DNA of 64,000 bases from an uncultured Atopostipes sp. (GTDB taxonomy: Bacteria > Bacillota > Bacilli > Lactobacillales > Carnobacteriaceae_A). A model generated the notes under the pieces. That model saw nothing but the letters and a program-made list of their open reading frames with translations. It searched no databases and was not told where the DNA came from. Shown in pieces: positions 26,018 through 34,489 of this stretch; position 1 is the first letter of the stretch; every line of letters begins with the position of its first letter. The stretch covers positions 29,721 through 93,720 of the forward strand of contig CAJUOQ010000002.1 of assembly GCA_910588235.1 (NCBI GenBank). The letters run 5' to 3'. The position numbers and the translations under genes were made by a program.

Positions 26018-27478
26018 TTAGTAAGTGATTTTCTTTTCAGTTTGACGTAATAGTAATGTGACAATGCCGACAATGATCATGTAAATTACACCGACGATCA
26101 AGTAAGGGGCCAGAGAAGCATAGGTGTTGGCGCTAATGGAAGCTACGCGTAAAATTTCCCCAAGACCGATCACATAAACAAGGGACGTATCCTTCACCAG
26201 GGCAACGACTTCGTTCCCTAAAGCAGGCAGCACATGGTTTAAAACTTGAGGAATGATGACTCGGAAAAATCCACGTACTTTCCCTATCCCTAACACTTTC
26301 AGCGATTCATACTGACCGGCTGAAATGGAAGTGAATCCCCCTCGGAAAATTTCAATGAAATAAGCGGTGTAATTAATAATAAAAGCAAAGATTGCTGCTG
26401 GGAAACGATCAAAACTAATGCCTAAATAAGGTAATCCAAAGAAGACTACCATTAATTGTAAAAGCAGAGGCGTTGAACGCATCACAAACACATACACCTC
26501 AATGAGTGCTTGGAGCCATTTTTGACCAAAAGCTCGTGGAATTGCTAGAATTAAACCTAAAGGAATACTAACAATAAAAACAATCGCGAAAAGACCTAGG
26601 GTTAATTTCAAGCCTTCCTTCAAACTCGGTAACATATTAGCCAAAATACTGCTTTCTTCAGTCGAAAGACCCGCACTACCGAACCATTCAGAATAAATTT
26701 CTTCATAAGTTCCGTCATTTTTGATTTCTTCGAGTGTCGTATTAATTTCTTCAGCGAGCTCTGTATCAGATTTTCTCAAGCCAACTGCCATCGGCTCAAC
26801 CGCGTTCTCATCTAAAAAGACATTATAATTTTCTTCGCCGCGTTGGTTGACAATATAATTACCATAAACGCCACCGACAACGACGGCATCTACTCGGCCA
26901 GCATCTAGATCTAAAAAGGAATTATTATAATTAGGATAAAGTACGAGTTCTTCAATTCCAGCTAGAATTTCTTCTGGCCACTCGTTTTCCATAATTTGGA
27001 GAGCCGTAGAGGAAGATTGCGTCGTTACTGTCAGACCCTTTAAATCTTCTAAACTTTCAAGCGGTTCGGTGTCTGCATCTGTGACGACAATTTGTGTATC
27101 TTCAATATAAACATCGGACATTAAGACTTGTTCTTCACGATCAGGCGTGACTCCGTAACCGTTCCAAATCATATCAATATTTCCTGAATTTAATTCTTGT
27201 TCTTTGACGCTCCAGTCGATCGTCTGGTAAACAAAATGATAATCTAAACGCTCAGCAACTTCCGCGGATAGGTCAATATCAAAACCGATGAGTTCACCTT
27301 GTTCATTGCGAAACCCCATCGGCGCAAAAGTATCATCCAAGCCAATAACATAAGTTTCAGATCCTTCAGGATTCGTTTCATCATTGACGACTTCGGCTGC
27401 TTGAGCCGCTTGGGTATTTGTGAATATAAATCCTAATAATGCAAAAAATATAAATAATCTATTTTTAATCGTGTTCAT
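26018..27478 (-). CDS. Fused substrate-binding protein/permease of an amino acid ABC importer (predicted histidine)
   Basis: A 486-residue protein. A signal peptide (residues 1-28, ending QAAQAAEV) precedes a family 3 solute-binding domain (about 40-270) with the words YVIGLDDTFAPMGFRNEQGE and LIGFDIDLSAEVAERL. From residue about 285 it continues into a HisM/GlnP-type permease with the RSTPLLLQLMVVFFGLPYLG and IFRGGFTSISAGQYESLKVL coupling regions. Such fusions are typical of Lactobacillales polar amino acid importers. AAGGAGG precedes the ATG. Transcription must pass two tandem T-box terminators, both reading CAC, so expression should rise when histidyl-tRNA is uncharged. Confidence 0.93.
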   Translation of the reverse strand: MNTIKNRLFIFFALLGFIFTNTQAAQAAEVVNDETNPEGSETYVIGLDDTFAPMGFRNEQGELIGFDIDLSAEVAERLDYHFVYQTIDWSVKEQELNSGNIDMIWNGYGVTPDREEQVLMSDVYIEDTQIVVTDADTEPLESLEDLKGLTVTTQSSSTALQIMENEWPEEILAGIEELVLYPNYNNSFLDLDAGRVDAVVVGGVYGNYIVNQRGEENYNVFLDENAVEPMAVGLRKSDTELAEEINTTLEEIKNDGTYEEIYSEWFGSAGLSTEESSILANMLPSLKEGLKLTLGLFAIVFIVSIPLGLILAIPRAFGQKWLQALIEVYVFVMRSTPLLLQLMVVFFGLPYLGISFDRFPAAIFAFIINYTAYFIEIFRGGFTSISAGQYESLKVLGIGKVRGFFRVIIPQVLNHVLPALGNEVVALVKDTSLVYVIGLGEILRVASISANTYASLAPYLIVGVIYMIIVGIVTLLLRQTEKKITY

Positions 27479-27504
27479 TTCTTTTCCTCCTTATAAATTA
27501 ACAA

Positions 27505-27785
27505 TAAAAAAAGCCTCTCATTTCAACAATAGAAATGAAAGGACGGTAAATCATATCGTGGTGCCACCTTTTTTCGCAAATTGCTCGCACAATTTGCCTC
27601 AAAGCGTCAGAGACGCAGACGATTAACGCTCGCTCGCGGAAATATTTACTCATCTTTCAATATTTCATTCCAAGAGGTGTAGCAAACATTGAATCATCAC
27701 TCGCACCAAGCGTGATGTCTCTGAAAATCAATTATATGCCGTGTTCTTGTCTTCATTTTCTTATTATTAAGTTTAATTTTAATCT
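27505..27785 (-). promoter_or_regulatory. T-box leader, proximal copy (specifier CAC, His)
   Basis: On the minus strand the T-box core AGGTGGCACCACG sits before a terminator whose arms CCTTTCATTTC/GAAATGAGAGG end in seven T. Stem I has the AGAGACATCAC...GGTGCGAGTGATG apical region. By alignment with the tyrS T-box at 57.8 kb (GAAT-TAC-A-TCTCGG), the specifier here is CAC at 27677-27679 (GCTA-CAC-C-TCTTGG). The UGGC bulge does not pair with the C73 expected of tRNA-His. That base pairs with G-1 in this tRNA, so weak covariation there is not surprising. Confidence 0.85.
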
Positions 27786-27849
27786 TTGATGATGATGCGT
27801 GTCCATGACACATCAGTCCTTTCAAGGAACCCTTTTATTAAAAGAGTAC

Positions 27850-28115
27850 AATAAAAAAATCCTTTATCCAATTGTTTGGATAAAGGACGATTTAATCGTG
27901 GTTCCACCTTATGTTCGCAAATCACTCACATGATTTGCCTCTAAACGTTACTAGAAACGTATGCGATTAACGCTCGCGCACGAGAACATCTACTATGCGT
28001 TCGATGCCTAGCTCCGAGATGTGTTTCGTTTTTCCTTATCATCACTCGCACCACCCGTGATGTCTCTCAAACTATAAGATAAAAACTACTTTTCTCTTCT
28101 TCGCTGTATATAGTA
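27850..28115 (-). promoter_or_regulatory. T-box leader, distal copy (specifier CAC, His)
   Basis: The core AAGGTGGAACCACG lies at 27897-27911 and is followed by a terminator (CCTTTATCC/GGATAAAGG) with a T run near 27853. Stem I has the GAAGAAGAG and AGTA motifs, AGAGACATCAC and GGTGCGAGTGATG. The specifier loop reads GAAA-CAC-A-TCTCGGAGC, in exact register with the tyrS T-box loop GAAT-TAC-A-TCTCGGAGC; CAC is at 28021-28023. A possible promoter (TTGCTA, 17 bp, TATGGT) lies just upstream. Confidence 0.88.
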
Positions 28116-28206
28116 ATAACTACCATACACTTATTTTTCCTAAATAGCAAATGTTTTATTAAAAAAATCTCATAAATAAGAAAAATTCATCCGTCTTCTA
28201 TAAAGA

Positions 28207-28674
28207 TTACGGGACATACTGGCTTCCTCGTTTGAATAAACTCCGAGAAGAAAAGAGTTGGAAAACAGCTCCGTTGATAGATAAACCTAAAGCTAACGCA
28301 CCTGCCGTTAAGAAAGTATCGGTCGCATATTCAAAACCTAAAGTAGAGTAGCCTTCAACAAAAGCTCGTATCATATTGTAAGCTGTCCCTCCAGGAACAA
28401 GCGGAATTAACCCCGGCAGTGTAAAAATAATAACCGGCGTTTTAAGTTTTCGAGCAAAGATTTGGCTGGCAAACGCAATAAAAAATGAAGCAATAATGGT
28501 CGCCAAGAAATCAATGACATTTAAATAATTGAACAGGAAAAAATAAGTTGTCCAACCAACCGCTCCTGTAATGCCAGAGGGGGCAATGGTTTTAGGGGGA
28601 ATATTATATAAAACGGCAAAACCAAAAGCTGTAATAAAACTCGCACTAAAATGTAATAAAAAATCTGTAATCAT
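28207..28674 (-). CDS. Threonine/serine exporter ThrE-type, C-terminal half protein
   Basis: A 155-residue polytopic protein of the ThrE_2/DUF3815 type, with about five membrane segments and the words GITGAVGWTTYFF and LPGLIPLVPGGTAYNMIRAF. The latter is the family signature. AAAGGAGG precedes the ATG. It follows the DUF1212-type partner by 18 bp; in corynebacterial ThrE both halves are one polypeptide. Together they should export small amino acids or related compounds; the substrate is not proven by sequence. Confidence 0.9.
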   Translation of the reverse strand: MITDFLLHFSASFITAFGFAVLYNIPPKTIAPSGITGAVGWTTYFFLFNYLNVIDFLATIIASFFIAFASQIFARKLKTPVIIFTLPGLIPLVPGGTAYNMIRAFVEGYSTLGFEYATDTFLTAGALALGLSINGAVFQLFSSRSLFKRGSQYVP

Positions 28675-28692
28675 TCAATGATCCTCCTTTAA

Positions 28693-29448
28693 TTAAATAA
28701 ACGACAGAACCGTTGCGACCCCGATTCCGATCGCCGCCGCCGTGAGGAAAGCATCGGCTAAGACACTGACGCCAGAGACAAAATGACTGGCCATCAGATC
28801 ACGAATACCATTGGTGATAGCTTGACCGGGCACGAGGGTCATCACGCTGGAGACGATAATAATATTAATATCTTCGCCAATCCCGATATTGGTCAAAAAG
28901 AAAGCGAGCCAGCCAATCGCTAAAGCTGCGAGTAGCTCACTTAAAAAACGGATATTAATCATTTTTTGAGTATAAATGAAGAGTGCATAGCCAATGCTGC
29001 CCGCGATCGCTGCTGCAATGAGATCATGCACGCTTCCTAGAAAAATAACAGTGAAAAAAGCAGAAATGAGTGAAGCCGCTAATATTTCTTCCCATACATT
29101 ATAAGAAGATTCTTGACGGTTTAAACGGTCAATTTCTGTTAAAACATCATTTGGTGTAATATCTGTAGCGGCAATTTTTCTTGATAAATTATTCGCTTCC
29201 GCAACAATCCCTAAATCACTTCGCTGTTCCTTGACTCTGTGTAGACGGGTGTATTCTTCCCCCGATTGATCTTGAATGGTGATAATTAAAGCGGTAGGGA
29301 CCGAGAAGACACTCACACCTTGCATGCCATAATTTACAGCGACACGATAAACAGTGTCTTCTACTCGATAAGTTTCAGCGCCATTTTCAAGCATTAAACG
29401 GCCAATTCCTGAACAGACATCGAGTATTTTTGAAGTTAGTAATTCCAT
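28693..29448 (-). CDS. Threonine/serine exporter ThrE-type, N-terminal half protein (DUF1212)
   Basis: A 251-residue protein. A soluble N-terminal part (residues 1-115) carries the DUF1212 signature GRLMLENGAETYRVEDTVYR. Five membrane segments follow, ending in the LVPGQAITNGIRDLMASHFV motif. GAGGAGG precedes the ATG. It is the first gene of a two-gene unit with the DUF3815-type protein. The operon ends ahead of the His T-boxes of the next operon on the same strand, so export and import genes lie in tandem but are separately controlled. Confidence 0.9.
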   Translation of the reverse strand: MELLTSKILDVCSGIGRLMLENGAETYRVEDTVYRVAVNYGMQGVSVFSVPTALIITIQDQSGEEYTRLHRVKEQRSDLGIVAEANNLSRKIAATDITPNDVLTEIDRLNRQESSYNVWEEILAASLISAFFTVIFLGSVHDLIAAAIAGSIGYALFIYTQKMINIRFLSELLAALAIGWLAFFLTNIGIGEDINIIIVSSVMTLVPGQAITNGIRDLMASHFVSGVSVLADAFLTAAAIGIGVATVLSFI

Positions 29449-29571
29449 ACGATTCCTCCTCGAGTAAACACTTATGCAGTTAGTATAACCATTCTCAAGT
29501 AAAATTTCATTACTTTTTTAAGAACTCTTCAACTTGTTCAAAATTTGGCGATCAATCCGTCTAAAAATTTC

Positions 29572-29600
29572 TTCGAGACCCTCATAAATTATGTTACAAT
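29572..29600 (+). promoter_or_regulatory. Promoter of dsdA
   Basis: TTCGAG, a 17-bp spacer and TACAAT give a start near 29607. It lies downstream of the longest possible dsdA start, which decides for the TTG at 29650. Confidence 0.55.
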
Positions 29601-29649
29601 AGCGATGTTAATACCATTTATTAAACCGTTCATGTTAGGAGATGGACTC

Positions 29650-30990
29650 TTGCAAGTAGGAATTAAAGAAACAAATATGTTAAAAGAAATTAAAAATCAA
29701 AAAGAAGTATTTTGGATCAATCCTCGCCTCGAGACTGCAGAAGTTGCGAATCAGAAAGTTCCTTATTCAATTACGGATATCGAAGAGGTAGAAGCGCGCT
29801 TTCAGCGGTTTGCTTCTTATTTTAAAGTAGCTTTTCCAGAGACAAAACCATATAATGGACTCCTAGAATCTAAAATAACACCTCTAGGGAATATGAAAGA
29901 ATGGCTAGAAGAACAATATAATGTAACAGTTCCCGGTAACCTCTACCTTAAACGGGATGATTTATTACCGATTTCGGGCACCATAAAGTCACGAGGTGCC
30001 ATTTATGAAGTCCTTAAATATGCGGAGAAGTTAGCCCTTGAAAAAGACATATTGGCGAGTAAAGAAGTAGACTATGAAGTCTTTGCGAGCGATAAATTCC
30101 GTCGGTTCTTTTCAGATTATAATTTAACGGTTGGAACCACAGGGAATTTAGGAATTAGTGTGGGCACCATGGGACGTGCTTTAGGATTCCAAGTGACCGT
30201 GCATATGTCAGCAGATGCTAGACAATGGAAAAAAGATTACTTAAAAGCTCGTGGGGTCGAAGTGGTTGAACATACGACGAACTTTTCAAAAGCGGTTGAA
30301 CGAGGAAGAGAAGCATCCGAAAATAATCCAAATAGTTATTTTGTGGATGATGAACATTCCGAAGATTTATTTTTAGGTTATACAGTTGGCGGCTATCGCA
30401 TGAAAAAGCAATTGGAAGCGGAAGGAATTCAAGTAGACGAAGACCATCCTTTATTTGTCTATTTACCATGTGGTATCGGAGGTTCTCCAAGCGGGATTAC
30501 CTTTGGTTTAAAACATGCCTTTGGCGATCATGTTCATTGTTTCTTTGTGGAGCCGACAAAAATGCCGAGCTTACTTATTGGATTAGGCACGCAGCTCTTT
30601 GATAAGATAGCGGTAGAAGACATTGGTTTAGGCGAGTTGACGATAGCGGATGGTTTAGCCGTTCCACGTACTTCGGCGTTAGTAGCTAAAATGATGGACA
30701 ATTATTTTAGTGGAAGTTACACCCTAAATGATGATACATTTAAAGCATTACTTACGAATTTATATGAACAAGAAGGAATTTTCCTCGAACCAGCAGCTGT
30801 TGCTGGTTTACCTGGTCCAGTTAAATTACTAAGCTCATTAGCTGGTCGCACTTATCTTGAACAATTTCAATTAGAAGACAAACTTGAAAAAGCGACGCAT
30901 ATTGCTTGGGGCACAGGAGGTTCGATGGTTCCTGAGCCAGATAGAAAGACATTTATTGAGCAAGGAAAAAATAAAGATATACAAAAATAA
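29650..30990 (+). CDS. dsdA: D-serine ammonia-lyase
   Basis: A 446-residue PLP enzyme that converts D-serine to pyruvate and ammonia. The cofactor Lys lies in LPISGTIKSRGAIYEVLKY. The phosphate-binding glycine loop is GTTGNLGISVG, and CGIGGSPSGITFGLKH is also typical. I use the TTG at 29650, behind TTAGGAG and downstream of the predicted promoter; the in-frame codon at 29545 lies upstream of that promoter. A guanylate-kinase-like gene follows by 32 bp and probably shares the transcript. D-serine is toxic to many bacteria, so this may be a detoxification or nutrient enzyme. No dsdC or dsdX neighbour is seen. Confidence 0.93.
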   Translation: MQVGIKETNMLKEIKNQKEVFWINPRLETAEVANQKVPYSITDIEEVEARFQRFASYFKVAFPETKPYNGLLESKITPLGNMKEWLEEQYNVTVPGNLYLKRDDLLPISGTIKSRGAIYEVLKYAEKLALEKDILASKEVDYEVFASDKFRRFFSDYNLTVGTTGNLGISVGTMGRALGFQVTVHMSADARQWKKDYLKARGVEVVEHTTNFSKAVERGREASENNPNSYFVDDEHSEDLFLGYTVGGYRMKKQLEAEGIQVDEDHPLFVYLPCGIGGSPSGITFGLKHAFGDHVHCFFVEPTKMPSLLIGLGTQLFDKIAVEDIGLGELTIADGLAVPRTSALVAKMMDNYFSGSYTLNDDTFKALLTNLYEQEGIFLEPAAVAGLPGPVKLLSSLAGRTYLEQFQLEDKLEKATHIAWGTGGSMVPEPDRKTFIEQGKNKDIQK

Positions 30991-31022
30991 TATGAAGATT
31001 AAAGAAGGGTGGCAAGTGCTGA

Positions 31023-31565
31023 ATGACAGCGAAGCAAATCATCGTGTTGGTAGGTCCTAGTGGCAGCGGAAAAACTTCTATTGGTGGAGTTTTAACCGCT
31101 CATGGTATTCCACGTTTAGTGACAACAACAACTAGAGAACCGCGCCATGGTGAAATAAATGGAATAGATTATTATTTTAAAACGTTTAGTGCATTAGATA
31201 TCGATGACTTTGTAGAACAGACCGTTTATAATGGCAATCGATATGGACTGACGAAAAAAGAAGTTGCAACCATGCTTGAAAAACACGATAGAGTCCATGT
31301 TTCTTTGGATCAAAATGGAGCAGAGGCTGTAAAAGAAGCCTATCCAGAAGAAGCTTACGTTGTTTTTATTGCGATCACAGAAGAAGAAATGGTCCGTCGT
31401 ATGAAAATTCGAGGCGACTCATCACAAGAAATTAAAGAACGAATTGATTTTAGTCGAAAAACAAATGAATTAACGCCACCCGCAATCACTGATTTAGTCG
31501 TGATCAATCATAATGTAGAAGAAGCGGCCCAAGAAATCATTCAAAATTTTATTACAAATAAATAA
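31023..31565 (+). CDS. Guanylate kinase-like P-loop kinase
   Basis: A 180-residue protein of the guanylate kinase family. Walker A is LVGPSGSGKTSIGG near residue 9 and the GMP-binding region TTTTREPRHGEINGIDYYF near residue 33 is well conserved. The lid and core regions (MKIRGDSSQEIKERIDFSRK) match the family. It is a little shorter than housekeeping Gmk (about 205 residues), and it sits with dsdA and not with rpoZ or priA. It is therefore probably a paralogue; whether it phosphorylates GMP is open. It ends at a strong terminator. Confidence 0.85.
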   Translation: MTAKQIIVLVGPSGSGKTSIGGVLTAHGIPRLVTTTTREPRHGEINGIDYYFKTFSALDIDDFVEQTVYNGNRYGLTKKEVATMLEKHDRVHVSLDQNGAEAVKEAYPEEAYVVFIAITEEEMVRRMKIRGDSSQEIKERIDFSRKTNELTPPAITDLVVINHNVEEAAQEIIQNFITNK

Positions 31566-31574
31566 TAGAAAAAC

Positions 31575-31611
31575 CCTCAAGCGGACTCGATGAACGCTTG
31601 AGGATTTTTTT
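31575..31611 (+). terminator. Terminator after dsdA/gmk-like
   Basis: CCTCAAGCG pairs perfectly with CGCTTGAGG around an 11-nt loop and is followed by seven T. Confidence 0.92.
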
Positions 31612-31685
31612 AGAGCGAGGTAAACATATAAGACAGTGATAAAAATAAAAGCGAGAACTAAATCTTAGATCATTAACTAATTTTG

Positions 31686-31859
31686 TTATTCGTTAACGAA
31701 TAAATAAATATTTAAGACGATACCTATAACTAAGAATACACTTGAAATAATGAGTGCGTTACTGTTAGTCCCATTAGACAACAATGGTGATATATGTCCA
31801 ATAAGAGCAAGTAAAAGTATTATTAATATAGCAATTCTTATTCTTTTTGTGCTCTTAAT
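31686..31859 (-). CDS. 57-residue putative membrane protein with an AUU start
   Basis: The ORF has two hydrophobic segments (about residues 9-25 and 37-53) after a basic start KSTKRIR, and ends VNE. A perfect AAAGGAGG ribosome site lies six bases before an ATT codon, and there is no ATG, GTG or TTG in frame near it. Either ATT is the start or the first codon has mutated and the gene is decaying. The protein resembles other tiny two-helix membrane proteins in this stretch. Its function is unknown. Confidence 0.45.
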   Translation of the reverse strand: MKSTKRIRIAILIILLLALIGHISPLLSNGTNSNALIISSVFLVIGIVLNIYLFVNE

Positions 31860-31869
31860 AGTACTCCTC

Positions 31870-32218
31870 CTTTATATCACGTTATCATGTATTTTATATT
31901 ATTTCGAAAAAACTGCTTAATAAACTTACTGCTAGTTAGTTCTCCTGAGCCGTTTCGCTCATATTTTGCGTACAGCGAGTTTTTAGAGGCTCACTATCAA
32001 TCGATCAGGCTTAGCGTCCCAGCAACCACGTGAAAAATCCTCTATTAACTTCCTCTGCACACTTAACTAGTAATTTCGGGACTTCTTTTAAATGATTTTC
32101 TCGCATTCAAATAAGATCAATTTATTTGAATATACATATTTCATGTGATAAGTTTTGAAAAACGTAAGCGGTTTTCTGAGAGATAGAATTCATTATTATT
32201 AATTAAGGTGTGCTGAGT
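31870..32218. other. Intergenic stretch, probably decayed sequence
   Basis: I see no convincing gene. A 31-codon minus-strand ORF (32011-32106, MRENHLKEVPKLLVKCAEEV...) has coding-like composition but no clear ribosome site and may be a remnant. The word TTTCGCTCATATTTTGCG near 31960 resembles half of the 40-bp repeat. Confidence 0.3.
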
Positions 32219-32395
32219 ATGAGATATTTAAAAGTATATCTAACCTATATTTTATTTAGCATAGTTATAACAGGAGAAATAAGTAATGGATCCTTAGGTA
32301 ATATTATAATTATAAGTCTCATAGGTCTCCCTATCACTTATTTATTTGTTAAATTCAATATTCCTCAAAAAGCAAAATATTTATTAAAAATGTGA
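32219..32395 (+). CDS. Small membrane protein, 58 residues
   Basis: It begins MRYLKVYLTYILFSIVITGE, has a second hydrophobic segment near residues 30-47, and ends in a Lys-rich tail. The ATG at 32219 is ten bases after AAGG; an in-frame GTG at 32210 is too close to that site. No family is recognised. It lies in an accessory patch of several tiny membrane proteins. Confidence 0.45.
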   Translation: MRYLKVYLTYILFSIVITGEISNGSLGNIIIISLIGLPITYLFVKFNIPQKAKYLLKM

Positions 32396-32518
32396 AGATC
32401 AAAAATTTGAATACGAGTGTTGTAATTACCATACTATTATTCAATTTTGTTATACTTGATTCCAAAAATTACTGTAGTGAAAATATTCAATGATAGCATA
32501 TAGAAATGAGGAAAGTTT

Positions 32519-32695
32519 ATGACCAAAAAATATAAATTTCTTTGGACTTCTCTGGTATTTGTAGTCATAGAAGTATTCTTTATGTTTGTTAGAAGTAATC
32601 AGACATTTAGTTGGCTAAAATTGCTGGTAGGTTATGCGATTTTTGCTTTATTGTATTCCATTCTAAGTAAAATTTCTGTGTCTGATCATTCATAA
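32519..32695 (+). CDS. Small membrane protein, 58 residues
   Basis: The ORF starts MTKKYKFLWTSLVFVVIEVF with GAGGAAAG a few bases ahead of the ATG. Two hydrophobic segments (about 8-24 and 33-50) are separated by a short polar loop (RSNQTFSW). It ends SDHS. The good ribosome site and basic start support a real gene. It resembles two-helix immunity or accessory proteins, but no function can be assigned. Confidence 0.55.
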   Translation: MTKKYKFLWTSLVFVVIEVFFMFVRSNQTFSWLKLLVGYAIFALLYSILSKISVSDHS

Positions 32696-32704
32696 AAAAC
32701 GGGA

Positions 32705-32962
32705 GTGTATGTTCTTTTTGTTTTTTTAGAAAATAATTATAGGAATAGATTAGAAAATTTCGATAGTGAGACTATCATTCCCCCTTTAGAAATACAAAAC
32801 TACTTAGAGATTCCTAAGATAATTCATTTAAATAAGGTATTGGTTTCAATAAAGAAAAAGGGTGAATTCGATGAGGGAAGTTATTTCATAAACTTTTGGC
32901 GTTGGGTAAGTATCGGCAAGTTTTTATTAGCCAGTTCTTTGTCCATGAGGTATTTACCTTAA
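32705..32962 (+). CDS. Doubtful 85-residue ORF, possibly a remnant
   Basis: The reading frame opens with GTG and encodes a mixed hydrophobic and charged protein (for example LEIPKIIHLNKVLVSIKKKG). The ribosome site is too close to the start, and no family is recognised. It may be part of a decayed gene. Listed because it has coding-like residues and no better alternative on the other strand. Confidence 0.2.
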   Translation: MYVLFVFLENNYRNRLENFDSETIIPPLEIQNYLEIPKIIHLNKVLVSIKKKGEFDEGSYFINFWRWVSIGKFLLASSLSMRYLP

Positions 32963-33043
32963 GAATGGTGGAGATCCATTGAGGGGAGAAACGTGTTCTT
33001 TCTGGGTCTCAGTTAATTAATGGTAGCGCCTAATATACTTAGG

Positions 33044-33075
33044 AAAAAATCTCTTAGTCGACTAAGAGATTTTTT
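33044..33075. terminator. Perfect palindromic terminator, bidirectional
   Basis: A 32-bp perfect palindrome with centre GTCGAC, ending in six A on one side and six T on the other, acts as a symmetric hairpin. It overlaps the end of the minus-strand 104-residue gene. Confidence 0.8.
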
Positions 33076-33376
33076 CTATGTATATAAACATATAAGCCAT
33101 GGCTAATACAATAAAAGAAATTATTTTAATTATGTTTAGTCTTTTTTGAGGAATTTTATTTTCAACCTTAAAGTTCGGATTAGCTGTTTTACTTTGATAA
33201 TCAGTAAGAGAAGAAAGTGCGTCTTCCCCTGCTGGGATACTAAATAAAAATAAAATAAAATAAATAATCGCTGTCACGAACAAAAAAGGTAATTTCCATA
33301 ATAGATAAATAATATAACTTAAAAATGGTGGAACAAAGAGCACCAGTAAAATTTTCATGAAAATTTTTTTGTACAT
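33062..33376 (-). CDS. Hypothetical membrane protein, 104 residues
   Basis: Three hydrophobic segments are visible: two near the N-terminus (about residues 8-25 and 29-48, including PFLFVTAIIYFILFLFSIP) and one near the C-terminus (about 83-100). A polar middle (GEDALSSLTDYQSKTANPNF) separates them. ATAAGGAG lies eight bases before the ATG. It ends inside a perfect palindromic terminator. No family is recognised. It lies in the accessory patch next to the decayed bacteriocin-like gene. Confidence 0.6.
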   Translation of the reverse strand: MYKKIFMKILLVLFVPPFLSYIIYLLWKLPFLFVTAIIYFILFLFSIPAGEDALSSLTDYQSKTANPNFKVENKIPQKRLNIIKIISFIVLAMAYMFIYIEKIS

Positions 33377-33823
33377 AGAGCTGTCTCCTTATCTAAATAT
33401 TGTTTTTAATGAACTTAGAATTTATATTAACACACGTACGTATTTCAAATAGTAGTCTCGCTGAACTTATAAAATAACTGCGTACTTCAAACACAGAAAA
33501 TGTCACAATAGTTTGTTTAAAATTAAAATAAGTTCAAGATCAAGACAGAACTGTTCAAATGGTTTACAAAAGGCTAGAACTTCTTAATTCTTTATTAGGG
33601 CGTACGGAAAGCTAACTAAATGCTTGCTAACGCTTGGTCAGGACCAACGCCTTAACAACCATATTAGTAGAGTAAGAATCTGCTTTATTTATGCAGGGCA
33701 ATTAGATTATTTTTTATGACTAGTGTGGTAGACACATATTATATTATATTATCGTTAAGATCAGTACAGCTACCTATCTAAACCAATTACCAATGACCAA
33801 GAAATAAAAAGGAGTTCGTTACT
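33377..33823. other. Intergenic stretch with a possible gene fragment
   Basis: A plus-strand reading frame near 33535-33611 encodes VQDQDRTVQMVYKRLELLNS and a few more residues before TAA. It has no start codon context and looks like the tail of a lost gene. The rest shows nothing recognisable except AT-rich sequence (about 33735-33760) that could hold the promoter of the pseudogene. Confidence 0.3.
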
Positions 33824-34457
33824 ATGAAAATACGGCCAGAAAGTCACTAGTTGGTTTGGTGTCTGCCCCTATGTTAGGTGTTACTTTAAGAATGCCTGCT
33901 GTTACAGCTTTAACACAGACTCAAACTAATGTTGACCACGAAAAAGTGGAAAACGTAGTCTCTAATGAAGATGAGACTATTCGTTCGTATTTAACTGTGT
34001 AAGATAAAAAATTCTTGAATAAACTAGAAGGCGTGTACCCTCATTTCAGCTTAGATGATGAAGGTACATTGTCTTTAGATTTAGCATATAGTAAGTTACA
34101 ATCAGAATATAGTTTCACAGAAGAAGATGTCGAGAAATTAGATAGCGTGATCTCAGAATAAAATCTAGGCGTTTCTTATGTAACTGAAGACGAAAAGATA
34201 ATACAACCACAGGTTTATGTTGAAGATTGGAAAATATATTTTACAACTGATGAAGTACGTATGTACTTAGAATCAGCAATTACTTCTCTTGGGAGTACAG
34301 TGCCTGATATTAGAACTGTTATTGGAGTGCAGCAGGACTCTGGGCTGGAGGAGAAATCCTTTACTACGCTACTCAAGTATTAATTTACGAACAAAGATTT
34401 TATATAGGGATTACTTGAAATGGAGCACTCCCGAATCTTGATATTGAAAACTGGTAA
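33824..34457 (+). pseudogene. Decayed secreted protein, probably geobacillin-26-like bacteriocin
   Basis: AAAAAGGAG precedes an ATG at 33824. The conceptual product has a signal-peptide-like start (KSLVGLVSAPMLGV), an acidic propeptide-like region (FSLDDEGTLSLDLAYSKLQS, FTEEDVEKLDSVISE), then VYVEDWKIYFTTDEVRMYLE, and ends RFYIGIT-NGALPNLDIENW. This plan resembles large secreted bacteriocins of the geobacillin-26-like family as I remember them. The gene is broken: a frameshift near the start, in-frame stops TAA at 34000 and 34159, a second frameshift before about 34335, and TGA at 34416 where Trp is expected. The family name is tentative; the decay is directly visible. Confidence 0.7.
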
Positions 34458-34489
34458 AAGTAATTAAAGAAGAAAGTAGTGGTTTAGGA

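Noticed and set aside
27505..28115. Threonine specificity (codon ACA) for the tandem T-boxes
   Set aside because: ACA is possible if the register is shifted by one base, but alignment with the tyrS specifier loop in this window places CAC in the reading position in both copies.
29545..29649. N-terminal extension of dsdA
   Set aside because: It lies upstream of or within the predicted promoter; the TTG at 29650 has a proper ribosome site.
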